A stretch of DNA of 64,000 nt from positions 212,130 to 276,129 of the forward strand of contig JBEVXU010000001.1 in assembly GCA_040505895.1 (NCBI GenBank), read 5' to 3'. The DNA is from Vondammii sp040505895. GTDB taxonomy: Bacteria > Pseudomonadota > Gammaproteobacteria > Chromatiales > Chromatiaceae. Below, piece after piece: positions 40,839-49,532 of this stretch. The position numbers and the translations under genes were made by a program. The number at the start of each line of letters is the position of its first letter. Within the stretch, counting starts at the first letter, position 1. The notes under the pieces were generated by a model. It was not told where the DNA came from. It searched no databases and saw only the letters and a list, made by a program, of their open reading frames with translations.

Positions 40839-41786
40839 ATTTCGACCAGTGAGGAAAACCAGCGGAGCTGTCTCCCACCAGGAACTGTTCTCGACTGCTA
40901 CACCATCATTAAACCGATGGGCAGCGGTGGCTTTAGCCTTATCTATGTGGCGGAGGATGACGATACCCAGGATCAGGTGGTAATCAAAGAGTACTTACCA
41001 AAAAAACTGGCTACCCGTAATGAGCGGGGGCAGGTGGAGATTCTCAACGAGGCCAAGGCGGATGCCTTTCATAACGGTCGCAAACTCTTCTTTCTTGAAG
41101 CCAAGGCACTGGCCACACTACGGCACCCAAACATTGTCAACGTTCGTACCTTCTTCCTTGCCAACAACACCGCCTACCTGGTGATGGACTACGAGCACGG
41201 CAAGAACCTCGGCAGCTATATCAAACAGCACAAAGGTAAACTCAGCAGCACTTTTCTGACAACGGTATTTCCCGCCGTGCTGGATGCGCTCAGCCTGATA
41301 CATGCTGAAAATCACCTTCATCTCGACATCAAACCGAGCAACATACATATCCGTCCCGGCGGCTCCCCCCTACTTATCGACTTCGGCGCCGTCCATCAAT
41401 TTGCAACCACCCGAAAGAGGCAGACATCGCAGGTAGTCACACCGGGATTTGCTCCGGTGGAGCAGTACTACTCTTCAGGTTATGTCGGCCCTTGGAGCGA
41501 CGTCTATGCCATGGGTGCCACTATGCGTGCATGTATTGAAGGCAAGCCCCCTCCCTCAGCCATCGAACGGCACGCCAACGACAAGATGAAACCGATCGCC
41601 GGACTCTACAAGCGCCACTACCCCCTCTATCTGCTGGATGTCATCGACTGGGCAATGGAGATCGACCCCCTGTTACGCCCGCAAAATGCGGGCGTCATGC
41701 TCGATGCGCTCGTCAGCAAGAAGGGACGACCACCGAACTCAACTTCACAGGGAGGCGCCGGTATCGGTGACAGACCCATCATATGA
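40839..41786 (+). CDS. Ser/Thr protein kinase, probable ATT start codon
   Basis: The glycine loop of this kinase (KPMGSGGFSLIYV) begins at the first ATG (40917), so translation must start earlier. The frame is open back to a TAG at 40827 and has no ATG, GTG or TTG; ATT at 40839 has AGGAG six bases upstream and gives 315 residues. Catalytic parts are present: VIKEYLP (Lys), HLDIKPSNIHI (catalytic loop), IDFGA, and TPGFAPVEQY in the activation segment. Kinase domain about 20-285; no membrane or sensor domain follows. It overlaps the PP2C gene by 4 bp, so kinase and phosphatase are probably antagonists. Confidence 0.85.
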   Translation: MSTSEENQRSCLPPGTVLDCYTIIKPMGSGGFSLIYVAEDDDTQDQVVIKEYLPKKLATRNERGQVEILNEAKADAFHNGRKLFFLEAKALATLRHPNIVNVRTFFLANNTAYLVMDYEHGKNLGSYIKQHKGKLSSTFLTTVFPAVLDALSLIHAENHLHLDIKPSNIHIRPGGSPLLIDFGAVHQFATTRKRQTSQVVTPGFAPVEQYYSSGYVGPWSDVYAMGATMRACIEGKPPPSAIERHANDKMKPIAGLYKRHYPLYLLDVIDWAMEIDPLLRPQNAGVMLDALVSKKGRPPNSTSQGGAGIGDRPII

Positions 41787-42661
41787 GCCCTGAGAAACCC
41801 ATTGTTTGCGGTAAATCAGCACAGATCAGCCTTATTGGCGACCGAAAAATCAACCAGGATCGCTGTATCGAGGTAAACAGTAAACTGTGCACCCTTCTTG
41901 CGCTGGCGGATGGCATGGGCGGACACCCTCGGGGAGAGAGTGCTTCGCAGATTTTTACTGATACCTGCAAGCATTACCTGAAAATCACACCTCAGCCGAT
42001 CATCAATCCCGGGCAGTTCCTCACCCGTCTGTTACACAAAGCCCATGAGAACATCCTCACTTTCGGCTATGAACAGACACCTCCCATCGAGCCGCGTACC
42101 ACGGCGGTGGCGGTACTAATCCAGAGCGGAAACATCTACTGGGCACATGCCGGGGACAGCCGCTTCTATCTGATACGCAAACAGCGGGTAGCCTACCGCA
42201 CTACTGATCACTCCTATGTGGAACGCCTACTGCGCAACGGACTGATCTCGGCAGACGAGCAAAACAAACACCCTCAGCGCAACTACGTCACCCGCTGCCT
42301 TGGTGGTAGTACCGCCCTACCCAACATCACTCTTGGCAAGGCTGGCCTGGACGCTGGGGATATGTTGCTTCTGTGCAGTGATGGTCTGTGGGGAAAGGTT
42401 AGCGATGAGCTAATATGTGAGGTGCTATTCAACAAGAGCCCTCTCTTCGAAGCAGTACGTTTCCTGGCGGAAGAAGCTACCCAGAAGGGTTTTCCGGAAA
42501 GCGACAATGTCACCCTATTGGCTGCGCAGATGGTAGAGAGAAGGCAGAAAAAGGATGAAACTGACGCCAACAGCGTAGAGGAGCAGGAGAGCCTGGCCAG
42601 CGCCATTGCCGAGTTACAAAGTGCGGTAGACAGTTTTAAATCTGAAAAAGAGCCTGAGTAA
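41783..42661 (+). CDS. PP2C-family protein phosphatase
   Basis: A 292-residue PPM phosphatase with the metal-site motifs in order: GDRKINQDRCIEV (near 19-31), LALADGMGGHPRGE, WAHAGDSRFYLIR, LLCSDGLWGKVSD and ESDNVTLLAAQ. The C-terminal 40 residues are an acidic helix-rich tail. It begins inside the kinase stop (ATGA) and should reverse that kinase's action. The pair lies between yicC and rph. Confidence 0.94.
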   Translation: MSPEKPIVCGKSAQISLIGDRKINQDRCIEVNSKLCTLLALADGMGGHPRGESASQIFTDTCKHYLKITPQPIINPGQFLTRLLHKAHENILTFGYEQTPPIEPRTTAVAVLIQSGNIYWAHAGDSRFYLIRKQRVAYRTTDHSYVERLLRNGLISADEQNKHPQRNYVTRCLGGSTALPNITLGKAGLDAGDMLLLCSDGLWGKVSDELICEVLFNKSPLFEAVRFLAEEATQKGFPESDNVTLLAAQMVERRQKKDETDANSVEEQESLASAIAELQSAVDSFKSEKEPE

Positions 42662-42734
42662 TCGCAATCACTCTCCACTTCATCGCTGTACAATAGCCTC
42701 CATCAAATAACTCAGCTTAAGGATTCAACAGAAT

Positions 42735-43451
42735 ATGAGACCCAGCGGCCGCAACCCAGATCAGATGCGTACCCTCCGTTTTACCCGTAACTACACCAAA
42801 CACGCCGAGGGCTCGGTACTGGTGGAGTTTGGCGATACCAAGGTGATCTGCACCGCTACAGTGGAAGAGCGGGTACCAAGATTTCTCAAAGGAACGGGGC
42901 AGGGCTGGATTACCGCCGAGTACGGCATGTTGCCGCGCTCCACCAACAGCCGTATGGGGCGTGAGGCGAGCCGGGGCAAGCAGGGTGGACGCACCCTGGA
43001 GATTTCGCGCCTGATCGGCCGCAGCCTGCGCGCCATCGTCAACCTCGACCGGTTGGGAGAGCACACCATCACCTTCGACTGTGATGTCATTCAGGCTGAT
43101 GGCGGCACCCGTACCGCCTCCATCTCCGGGGCTTATGTCGCCCTCTGCGACGCCATCAACGGCATGATCTCCACCGGCAAGCTTGAATCCAGTCCGTTGA
43201 TTGGTCAACTCGCTTCAGTATCGGTCGGCATCTACGAGGGTACACCGGTGCTGGATCTTGATTATGCCGAAGACTCCTCTGCCGAAACCGATATGAACGT
43301 GGTAATGAACGACAGTGGTGCCTTTATTGAAGTTCAGGGCACCGCCGAGGGACACGCATTCCAGATGGAGGAGTTGCAGGCAATGCTCGACCTGGCTTCC
43401 AAGGGAATCAACGAAATCATGGAAGAACAAAAAACGGCACTTGCAGACTGA
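42735..43451 (+). CDS. rph: Ribonuclease PH
   Basis: RNase PH trims the 3' ends of tRNA precursors by phosphorolysis. The 238-residue protein shows MRPSGRNPDQMRTLRFTRNY, GWITAEYGMLPRSTNSRMGRE, RTLEISRLIGRSLRA and the phosphate/metal site DADVIQADGG-like CDVIQADGGTRTASISGA. Full length, no frameshift (unlike E. coli K-12). A 9-bp hairpin follows at 43470. Confidence 0.97.
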   Translation: MRPSGRNPDQMRTLRFTRNYTKHAEGSVLVEFGDTKVICTATVEERVPRFLKGTGQGWITAEYGMLPRSTNSRMGREASRGKQGGRTLEISRLIGRSLRAIVNLDRLGEHTITFDCDVIQADGGTRTASISGAYVALCDAINGMISTGKLESSPLIGQLASVSVGIYEGTPVLDLDYAEDSSAETDMNVVMNDSGAFIEVQGTAEGHAFQMEELQAMLDLASKGINEIMEEQKTALAD

Positions 43452-43469
43452 GGCCCACGTTACACTTTC

Positions 43470-43494
43470 CGGGCTGCCAATCCTCGGCAGCCCG
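43470..43494 (+). terminator. Hairpin after rph, weak terminator
   Basis: CGGGCTGCC and GGCAGCCCG pair around a 7-base loop. No T tract follows, so it may be an attenuating or stabilising hairpin. Confidence 0.45.
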
Positions 43495-43637
43495 AACCAG
43501 CCCACCCGGCAACAGCCACAATGATTGTCTATACTCATTGAATTCCGGAATTTTTCAAACAACACCTACTCTGTTTGACAGGCTCCGTGGCATTAATAAA
43601 AAGAGCCATGCTCTCACACGGATATCTGGAGGTTGCA

Positions 43638-44480
43638 ATGGGCAGGTTCAAAGCCCTCTCTCTTATTTTGCTGGGTTCACTCTCTTCGACAGTCAAGGCG
43701 GAAACTATCGAGGTACTCTCCCTGCCACAGGCGCCGGTTGTGGATGGTTTGAGCGATGACTGGAAAGAAGTTCCCGAAATCACCATTCCACTACGTCCCA
43801 TCACCGCCGACACGGCAGTGGAAGCAAAAAAAGTGATGCTCAAGGCAGGCTACTTTACCGACACCGTCTACTTCCATCTGCGCTGGTCCGACAGCGAGGA
43901 GAACCGGGTTCACAAGCCCTACGTCTGGAACAAGCAGAAGAAGCGCTATGTCCGCGGTCCAGAACGGGAGGACAGGTTCAGCATACAGTTTGCCATGGAG
44001 GGTGAGTACACCACCGACTGGCCCTCTGCAGACTATTTCAAGGCGGACATGTGGCACTGGAAATCAGCCCGCACAGCCCCGCTGAACATAGTCCACGACA
44101 AGATGACCATCGTCAGTAGCAAACCTCTGATTCGGGCCACCCAGTTGAAGCGCCCCGATGGTGGTATCACCTATGTTCTGCGCCCAACCGATGCTGGAAT
44201 ACAACCCTACACCACCAAACGCTACCGCAACCTGGAACAGCAGGTGATGCCAAAATACCAACTCAACCCTGATGTCAGCGGCTCTGTAGCAGACGTGAAG
44301 GCCAAGGGGCGCTGGTCAAACGGCTTCTGGCACCTGGAACTATCACGCAAGCTGGATACGGGGAATAAGGATGACGCGATATTCAAAGCCGGTGAGTCAC
44401 TGCCGGGAGGCATCGCCATCTTCGATGCCTCCGAGACTGACGATCACGCCATCTCCGACACCCTCAATTTTCAGTTCTGA
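43638..44480 (+). CDS. Periplasmic heme-binding protein, ethylbenzene dehydrogenase gamma-like
   Basis: Start chosen at the ATG at 43638 after TGGAGG (280 residues). A signal peptide (1-21, SSTVKAE) precedes an EB_dh-type domain: APVVDGLSDDWKEVP, VYFHLRWSDSEENR, EDRFSIQFAM, KADMWHWKSARTAP. This fold holds heme b in the gamma subunit of DMSO-reductase-family enzymes. No CxxCH is present, so covalent heme is not expected. No molybdoenzyme gene is adjacent; the partner is unknown. Confidence 0.82.
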   Translation: MGRFKALSLILLGSLSSTVKAETIEVLSLPQAPVVDGLSDDWKEVPEITIPLRPITADTAVEAKKVMLKAGYFTDTVYFHLRWSDSEENRVHKPYVWNKQKKRYVRGPEREDRFSIQFAMEGEYTTDWPSADYFKADMWHWKSARTAPLNIVHDKMTIVSSKPLIRATQLKRPDGGITYVLRPTDAGIQPYTTKRYRNLEQQVMPKYQLNPDVSGSVADVKAKGRWSNGFWHLELSRKLDTGNKDDAIFKAGESLPGGIAIFDASETDDHAISDTLNFQF

Positions 44481-44485
44481 CCATC

Positions 44486-44727
44486 ATCCTAGATTCCGCA
44501 GTTGACCGCTCCATTCTGAGACTATGTTGTTGATATGAAGACCATTGATATCAATTTACACTTTCACCTGACGGGTGAGCCACGCTACAAGATGAATTGC
44601 ACGCTTGCGGTGGCGCATGGCGGCGTTACAACTCCTTGGAATAGACTAACTATTACGCGTCGTTGTGCCTTGCCCTGCACCACCGCAAACGTACACTTCA
44701 CCCTGTCCAACTGCGGATTCTAGGATC
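44486..44727. mobile_element. Inverted-repeat element, CCTAGAATCCKCAGTTG family, copy 2
   Basis: ATCCTAGATTCCGCAGTTG at the left and CAACTGCGGATTCTAGGAT at the right; internal TTGCGGTGGCGCA with TGCACCACCGCAA. Same plan as 27955-28194. It ends at the ATG of the following c-di-GMP gene and so supplies all of that gene's immediate leader. Confidence 0.75.
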
Positions 44728-46941
44728 ATGGAGAAGAAGCGACAACCTATCAGGCGTTTCAGGAGGCTGGAGTGGATCGTTGCGGTCTATATGGGGACAG
44801 CGGCGCTGGTACTGATCTGCGGTATGCTATTCTCCCTCTACCTCCTGGACAATGCAAACAGGCAGATAGAAGATGACCGCAACCGTATGCTCAACGCCCT
44901 CGACAATAGCGAGGAACTCCTCACCTATAACATCCCGCTGATGAACGCACTTGATACACTCGACCTGGTGGCCTACCGCTTTCACCACGATCTCGACATG
45001 ATCACGTTAAATCCGGCCCAGACAATCACACCATTCACTGAACATGCCACCAAGCTGGGGCAGCTGGCAGCCAGATTGGAGCAGCTGTTACCGCGCACAC
45101 TGACAACACGCACCTCTCTGATCGATTCCACCTTAACCCTCGCCGACATCGCCGACGAAGCATCGCTGGAAACCGCCATCAATAACCTGCAGCAACTCTA
45201 CCGCGACAGTCTCTACCCGATGGAAGAAGCAGGCCTGCACATCAGACAAAACCGGGCACAAATGAAACAGCAACATATGCAGCTGCTGTCGTCGGTATCC
45301 AACAACAACAGCCTGATCCAGGCCCAACTGAAATCAAGAGATAATCTCTATCAGCAACCGATCACTATTCTCAGTGCTTTGACGCTCCTGTTGTTGGCGG
45401 TACCGATGCTGCTTCTCGGCCTACTGTTTCGCCACATCAACCGCCGCATTCAACTGTTGGAACACTACGCCGATGAAATTGCTCATGAGAATTTTCAGCC
45501 ACCTCCTTTTGACTCCGTTGATAAAACGGGTAGCCTGGCACGCACCCTGGGTTCGCTGAGTCTGCGGGTAAACGACCTCCTGAAAACCACCCGCAATCAG
45601 ACAAAGGATGCTCACTACCAGGCCAATCACGATTCACTGACCGACCTACCCAACCGGCGTAGTTTTATTACTCGACTGACAGAGTCCCTGACAGCGCAGT
45701 GTTCCAGCGATATACCCTATTTTATTCTCTTTCTCGACCTGGACCAGTTCAAGGATATCAATGACACACTGGGACATGATGCAGGAGACCAACTCATTCG
45801 CGTGATCGGCAAGCGGCTGCTCCACACACTGCACTCCTCTGACCACGTCGCCCGTTTAGGGGGGGATGAGTTTGCCGCACTACTCAATTGCCATAAGAGC
45901 AACCTGAAAAATGTGGCGGATCGCATTCTCCGGCTGGTGGCACAACCGATGGTGCTGAAGGAACACAAGATTGAGATTACCGCCAGCATAGGTATTACCC
46001 AGACCAGCCCGGACTCAACCTATGAGGCGCTGTTCAAGCAGGCGGATATTGCCATGTATTACGCCAAGCACAACGGCCGAAACAATCACCAGCTGTTCCA
46101 TCCCCACCTTGAAGAGACAATCAACCGGCGCATTGCTCTGATTGATGACCTGCGCAACGCCATTGAGCAAGAGCATTTTGAACTCTATCTGCAACCAAAA
46201 ATAGATATCACCACCGGTACAATTACCGGCGTGGAAACTCTACTGCGCTGGAACCACCCGGAGAAAGGCATGATCTCGCCGATGGAGTTCATCCCTGTTG
46301 CCGAAGAGTGTGGTCTGATCATTCCTCTCGGTGAGTGGGTTTTGCGTGAGGCTTGTCGTATCGCCAGAGAGTTCCATCTCCAGGGAACGCAGCTTACGGT
46401 GGCGGTCAACTGCTCCGGCAAACAGCTGGAAGATAGGCAGTTCGTTCATTCAACCACCGATATCATCAGTGCCTCAGGCTTTCCTCTGGAGAGGCTGGAG
46501 ATCGAGATCACCGAGACCGCTCTGATGGAGAATCTGGAAAGCTCCTCTACAAAACTGATGTCATTGCGACACCAGGGGGTACGCATCGCCATTGACGACT
46601 TCGGCACAGGCTACTCCTCACTGCGCTATCTCAAAGATCTACCAGTCACTACCATCAAGATTGATCGGAGTTTTGTCGTCAGCGCCGAGAAGAGCAGTCA
46701 TGATGCCGCCATTATCCACGCCATCGCGGCACTGGGCGGCAATCTGGAGCTGGATGTTATTGCCGAAGGAGTTGAAACCCATGCTCAGCTGAAGTTGATC
46801 CATGACCTGGGTATTCGCCATGTCCAAGGCTATATTTTCGCAAAACCGATGCCGTTGAGCGATTTTAAACTGCTACTTGATGACACAACCAGAGACGCTG
46901 ATACCTGGCGCGCTGACGCTCTTTTTGCTGAAGTAGTTTGA
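44728..46941 (+). CDS. Membrane GGDEF-EAL c-di-GMP enzyme
   Basis: A 737-residue protein starting at the ATG at 44728: cytoplasmic basic stub, membrane helix (about 14-36), periplasmic helical sensor (about 38-205), second helix (about 215-240), HAMP-like linker, GGDEF (about 310-470) and EAL (about 480-730). RLGGDEFAAL is intact, but the inhibitory site reads HSSD in place of RxxD, so product inhibition may be lost. The EAL motif is ETLLRW with the metal-binding Glu kept; DDFGTGYSSL and KIDRSFV follow. The upstream 240 bp is an inverted-repeat element. Confidence 0.92.
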   Translation: MEKKRQPIRRFRRLEWIVAVYMGTAALVLICGMLFSLYLLDNANRQIEDDRNRMLNALDNSEELLTYNIPLMNALDTLDLVAYRFHHDLDMITLNPAQTITPFTEHATKLGQLAARLEQLLPRTLTTRTSLIDSTLTLADIADEASLETAINNLQQLYRDSLYPMEEAGLHIRQNRAQMKQQHMQLLSSVSNNNSLIQAQLKSRDNLYQQPITILSALTLLLLAVPMLLLGLLFRHINRRIQLLEHYADEIAHENFQPPPFDSVDKTGSLARTLGSLSLRVNDLLKTTRNQTKDAHYQANHDSLTDLPNRRSFITRLTESLTAQCSSDIPYFILFLDLDQFKDINDTLGHDAGDQLIRVIGKRLLHTLHSSDHVARLGGDEFAALLNCHKSNLKNVADRILRLVAQPMVLKEHKIEITASIGITQTSPDSTYEALFKQADIAMYYAKHNGRNNHQLFHPHLEETINRRIALIDDLRNAIEQEHFELYLQPKIDITTGTITGVETLLRWNHPEKGMISPMEFIPVAEECGLIIPLGEWVLREACRIAREFHLQGTQLTVAVNCSGKQLEDRQFVHSTTDIISASGFPLERLEIEITETALMENLESSSTKLMSLRHQGVRIAIDDFGTGYSSLRYLKDLPVTTIKIDRSFVVSAEKSSHDAAIIHAIAALGGNLELDVIAEGVETHAQLKLIHDLGIRHVQGYIFAKPMPLSDFKLLLDDTTRDADTWRADALFAEVV

Positions 46942-47063
46942 ATAAAAAAACCTGTCTCTATCCAGCTACCCCGATTAAAGTAATCTTTTACTTCTGACGA
47001 TCAACAGACTAGGGATTGCCGGCTATGCTATAAAAAAAGATGATCAATTGAAAAGGAGAAAGC

Positions 47064-47624
47064 ATGTCCTCAGAAAATCCATACAGCACCCCGGAAGCCT
47101 CTGTCGAAGTCGCGGCTGAGGAGTACTATCAGCCAAAATTCTTTTCCGCCTCGGGACGCATCGGCCGCCTGCGCTACCTTGCTTACCTCACTGGAGCTTA
47201 CCTGCTGTTCTATGCACTGATGGTGCCTTTTATCAGTGGCGTGGCAATTGTGGGTATAGAGCAAAAAGAGATGATGTCGGGCATTCTCGCTGGTCTTCTA
47301 GGCCTGGCCACTCTGGTATTCATCGCCTTCGCTATCATCGTGGTCAAACGACGCCTCAATGACCTGAATAAGAGCGGCTGGCTGACACTGCTCTTTCTGG
47401 TGCCTGTGGCCAATTTTATTTTGGGCATCTACCTCATCTTCTTCAGCGGTAGTGGGGGAGCAAATCGATACGGGCCTGCACCCTCCGCCAATCCCACGGG
47501 TATAAAGGTGCTGGGCCTGCTACTGCCTATCATCGCCTTTGTCGGCATCATCGCAGCCGTCGCCATTCCAGCGTACCAGGATTATGTTGGGAAGGCCCAG
47601 CAGGCTCAGATGCAGTCTCAATGA
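47064..47624 (+). CDS. DUF805 membrane protein with a pilin-like C-terminal segment
   Basis: A 186-residue protein: DUF805 core with FSASGRIGRLRYLAYLTGAY (near 28-47) and VVKRRLNDLNKSGWLTLL (near 95-112), three or four membrane helices, then a final segment LLPIIAFVGIIAAVAIPAYQ (near 151-170) followed by DYVGKAQQAQ. That last part copies the hydrophobic N-terminus of type IV pilins (IIAAVAIPAYQDYV). GGAG lies 8 bp before the ATG. DUF805 function is unknown. A 12-bp hairpin follows. Confidence 0.85.
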   Translation: MSSENPYSTPEASVEVAAEEYYQPKFFSASGRIGRLRYLAYLTGAYLLFYALMVPFISGVAIVGIEQKEMMSGILAGLLGLATLVFIAFAIIVVKRRLNDLNKSGWLTLLFLVPVANFILGIYLIFFSGSGGANRYGPAPSANPTGIKVLGLLLPIIAFVGIIAAVAIPAYQDYVGKAQQAQMQSQ

Positions 47625-47640
47625 TCTATCCGTTTCATGG

Positions 47641-47668
47641 TCTACAGCAGCAGGGATGCTGCTGTAGA
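47641..47668. terminator. Perfect hairpin after DUF805 gene, no T tract
   Basis: TCTACAGCAGCA and TGCTGCTGTAGA pair fully around GGGA. The missing T tract makes intrinsic termination uncertain. Confidence 0.5.
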
Positions 47669-47838
47669 CTTACAAGGATGTACTCACCGCGCGTCCTGAA
47701 ATGGATAGGCCGCAACCCCATTGCACAGCTTAGTTAAAGTCGAATGACTAAATGGCACATGGATCCTATACGGTTCATCGCAGAAAACACACTACCCCTG
47801 CTGGTAAGAGTAGGACCCTAGAAAAATGGACCGAGTGG

Positions 47839-49071
47839 TTACTCCACCAAGGTATCGATCACCAAATCAACCACAGTCCCTTCAGCCACTTCCACCGGCA
47901 TCACCTCACCCTTGAGGTCACCGCTGGCGGCAATCGCGTTGCCACCGCGTGAAATACGCGCACCCACCAGCACATATTCAAAGTTGGAGAGTTTTGCCTG
48001 GGGGGTCATCGCCTGGGCATCGCTCAGGATAATGGTGCCGGGGAGGTCACTCACCTTGATACGCACGGCGGCCAGAGGCATCCGCGAACCTTCCAGAGGA
48101 CGGGCATAGACAAACATACTCTCGTCACCTTTGACCTGCTGCTGCAGCTCAGGAGCCAAGCTGATATTGAGGGTAATCTCTGCCGCTGCAGCCCCCGCCA
48201 TTGTCGCCGGTGCCGCACTTGGCGTTGGTAGGCCTGCCTTCTGTCGTGATTTTGACAGCAGCATCGCCACCCGCTGACGTGACTCGGCATCCTCTTGAAC
48301 CATGGGTTCCAGACGCTCCCAGTAGGCAACTGCCTTGGCATGGTTACCGGCCTGATCTTCCACCATACCCGCCAGCCAAAGGGCGGTGGTATCGGTCGGT
48401 GCCAGCTCAACGGCCTTTCGCACCAGATCCGCTGGGCGACCCTGCATATTACCGTCCCCCGCCATCGCCAGGGCATCAGCCAGTGACAGCAGCACCGTCG
48501 GCTCATCACCGATCAGCTTGTGCAGCTGTTCAAAGGAGGTCACCGCCTTGGGATACTCTTTGAGCATCATGTAGGTACGACCCAACAGATACCACCCCTC
48601 TGAATCGTCGGGCTTCTCTTTCAAGCGTTCGACCAGGGTGGAGAGCATCTCCTCCACCGTTGGCGCAGCACCCTGCTGTTGCACCATACCGCCAGTACCG
48701 GGAGAGAGCATCTGCGGCGTACCGATCAGTAGGTAAAGACCCACGGCCAGCGCGGGTATGGAGATAGCAACTATACCCATCGCTATGCGTCCGGGACTCT
48801 TTGCCGCCTCTGTAGCTGCAGGCGCCTCCTCATCTTTAAGATCCAGCAACAGCGCTTGCTCCAGCTCAGCCTTGGCCAGACTGAATGCCTTCTGATCCAA
48901 AACACCATTGGCAAGGTCGGCTTCCAGTTCGGACAGCCGCTCCTGGGCAATCACCACATTCTGTTGGTTGCGATCCTCAGCAACCGCCACACGACTGCGT
49001 AACAGTGCCGGCGCGAGAATGGCGAGTGCGGCGGCGATCAGCACTGCCGCAAAGATCCAGAAAGTCATCAT
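47839..49071 (-). CDS. ccmI: Cytochrome c biogenesis protein CcmI (TPR)
   Basis: CcmI is a membrane chaperone that holds apocytochrome c for the heme lyase. The 410-residue protein has an N-terminal helix (about 3-22), a second helix near 95-115, TPR repeats (about 135-280: GWYLLGRTYMMLKEYPKAVTSFEQL) and a C-terminal beta domain (about 295-410) typical of the CcmH/CcmI fusion tail. It is the last gene of the ccm run. Confidence 0.93.
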   Translation of the reverse strand: MMTFWIFAAVLIAAALAILAPALLRSRVAVAEDRNQQNVVIAQERLSELEADLANGVLDQKAFSLAKAELEQALLLDLKDEEAPAATEAAKSPGRIAMGIVAISIPALAVGLYLLIGTPQMLSPGTGGMVQQQGAAPTVEEMLSTLVERLKEKPDDSEGWYLLGRTYMMLKEYPKAVTSFEQLHKLIGDEPTVLLSLADALAMAGDGNMQGRPADLVRKAVELAPTDTTALWLAGMVEDQAGNHAKAVAYWERLEPMVQEDAESRQRVAMLLSKSRQKAGLPTPSAAPATMAGAAAAEITLNISLAPELQQQVKGDESMFVYARPLEGSRMPLAAVRIKVSDLPGTIILSDAQAMTPQAKLSNFEYVLVGARISRGGNAIAASGDLKGEVMPVEVAEGTVVDLVIDTLVE

Positions 49072-49073
49072 AT

Positions 49074-49532
49074 CTATTTTTTACTCTGGTTGAGGAGGCG
49101 TTCAGCACGTTCACGGTCCGCCGTACTGAGCGCTTCCACCGGCTCCCGCCCGCGACCACGGATAATCTTCACAAGAAAGAACATTCCCACTCCGAGGATA
49201 ATGAACGGCCCAACCCATAGCAGGAAGGTGGATGAGCGCATCGGCGGGCGGTACATCACAAAATCACCGTAGCGATCCACCATAAAGGCGACTACCTTCT
49301 CGTTGGAGTCGCCCCGTTGCACCATTTCGTAGGTGAGCTTGCGCATATCCTGAGCCAGCTCAGCGTTGGAGTCGGCAAGATTCTGATTTTGACAGACCAG
49401 GCAGCGCAACTCCGCAATCAACACCTTGAAACGCGCCTCCTTCTCAGGGTCGCTAAACTGATAGGCGTCGATAGCGGCATAGCCCAGCAACGGAAAGAGC
49501 AGCAGGACAAGCAGAAAAGATCTTTTCATCAC
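49074..49532 (-). CDS. ccmH: Cytochrome c maturation protein CcmH (thiol-reductant)
   Basis: The 152-residue protein has a signal peptide (ending GYAA), the redox motif LRCLVCQNQNLADSNAELA (near 42-60) and a C-terminal membrane helix (about 103-122). CcmH keeps apocytochrome cysteines reduced. It overlaps ccmG by 4 bp and is followed by ccmI after 2 bp. Confidence 0.96.
   Translation of the reverse strand: MMKRSFLLVLLLFPLLGYAAIDAYQFSDPEKEARFKVLIAELRCLVCQNQNLADSNAELAQDMRKLTYEMVQRGDSNEKVVAFMVDRYGDFVMYRPPMRSSTFLLWVGPFIILGVGMFFLVKIIRGRGREPVEALSTADRERAERLLNQSKK

Noticed and set aside
43535..43637. Upstream start for the heme-binding protein
   Set aside because: Starts before 43638 would add residues ahead of a clean signal peptide; TGGAGG precedes the chosen ATG.
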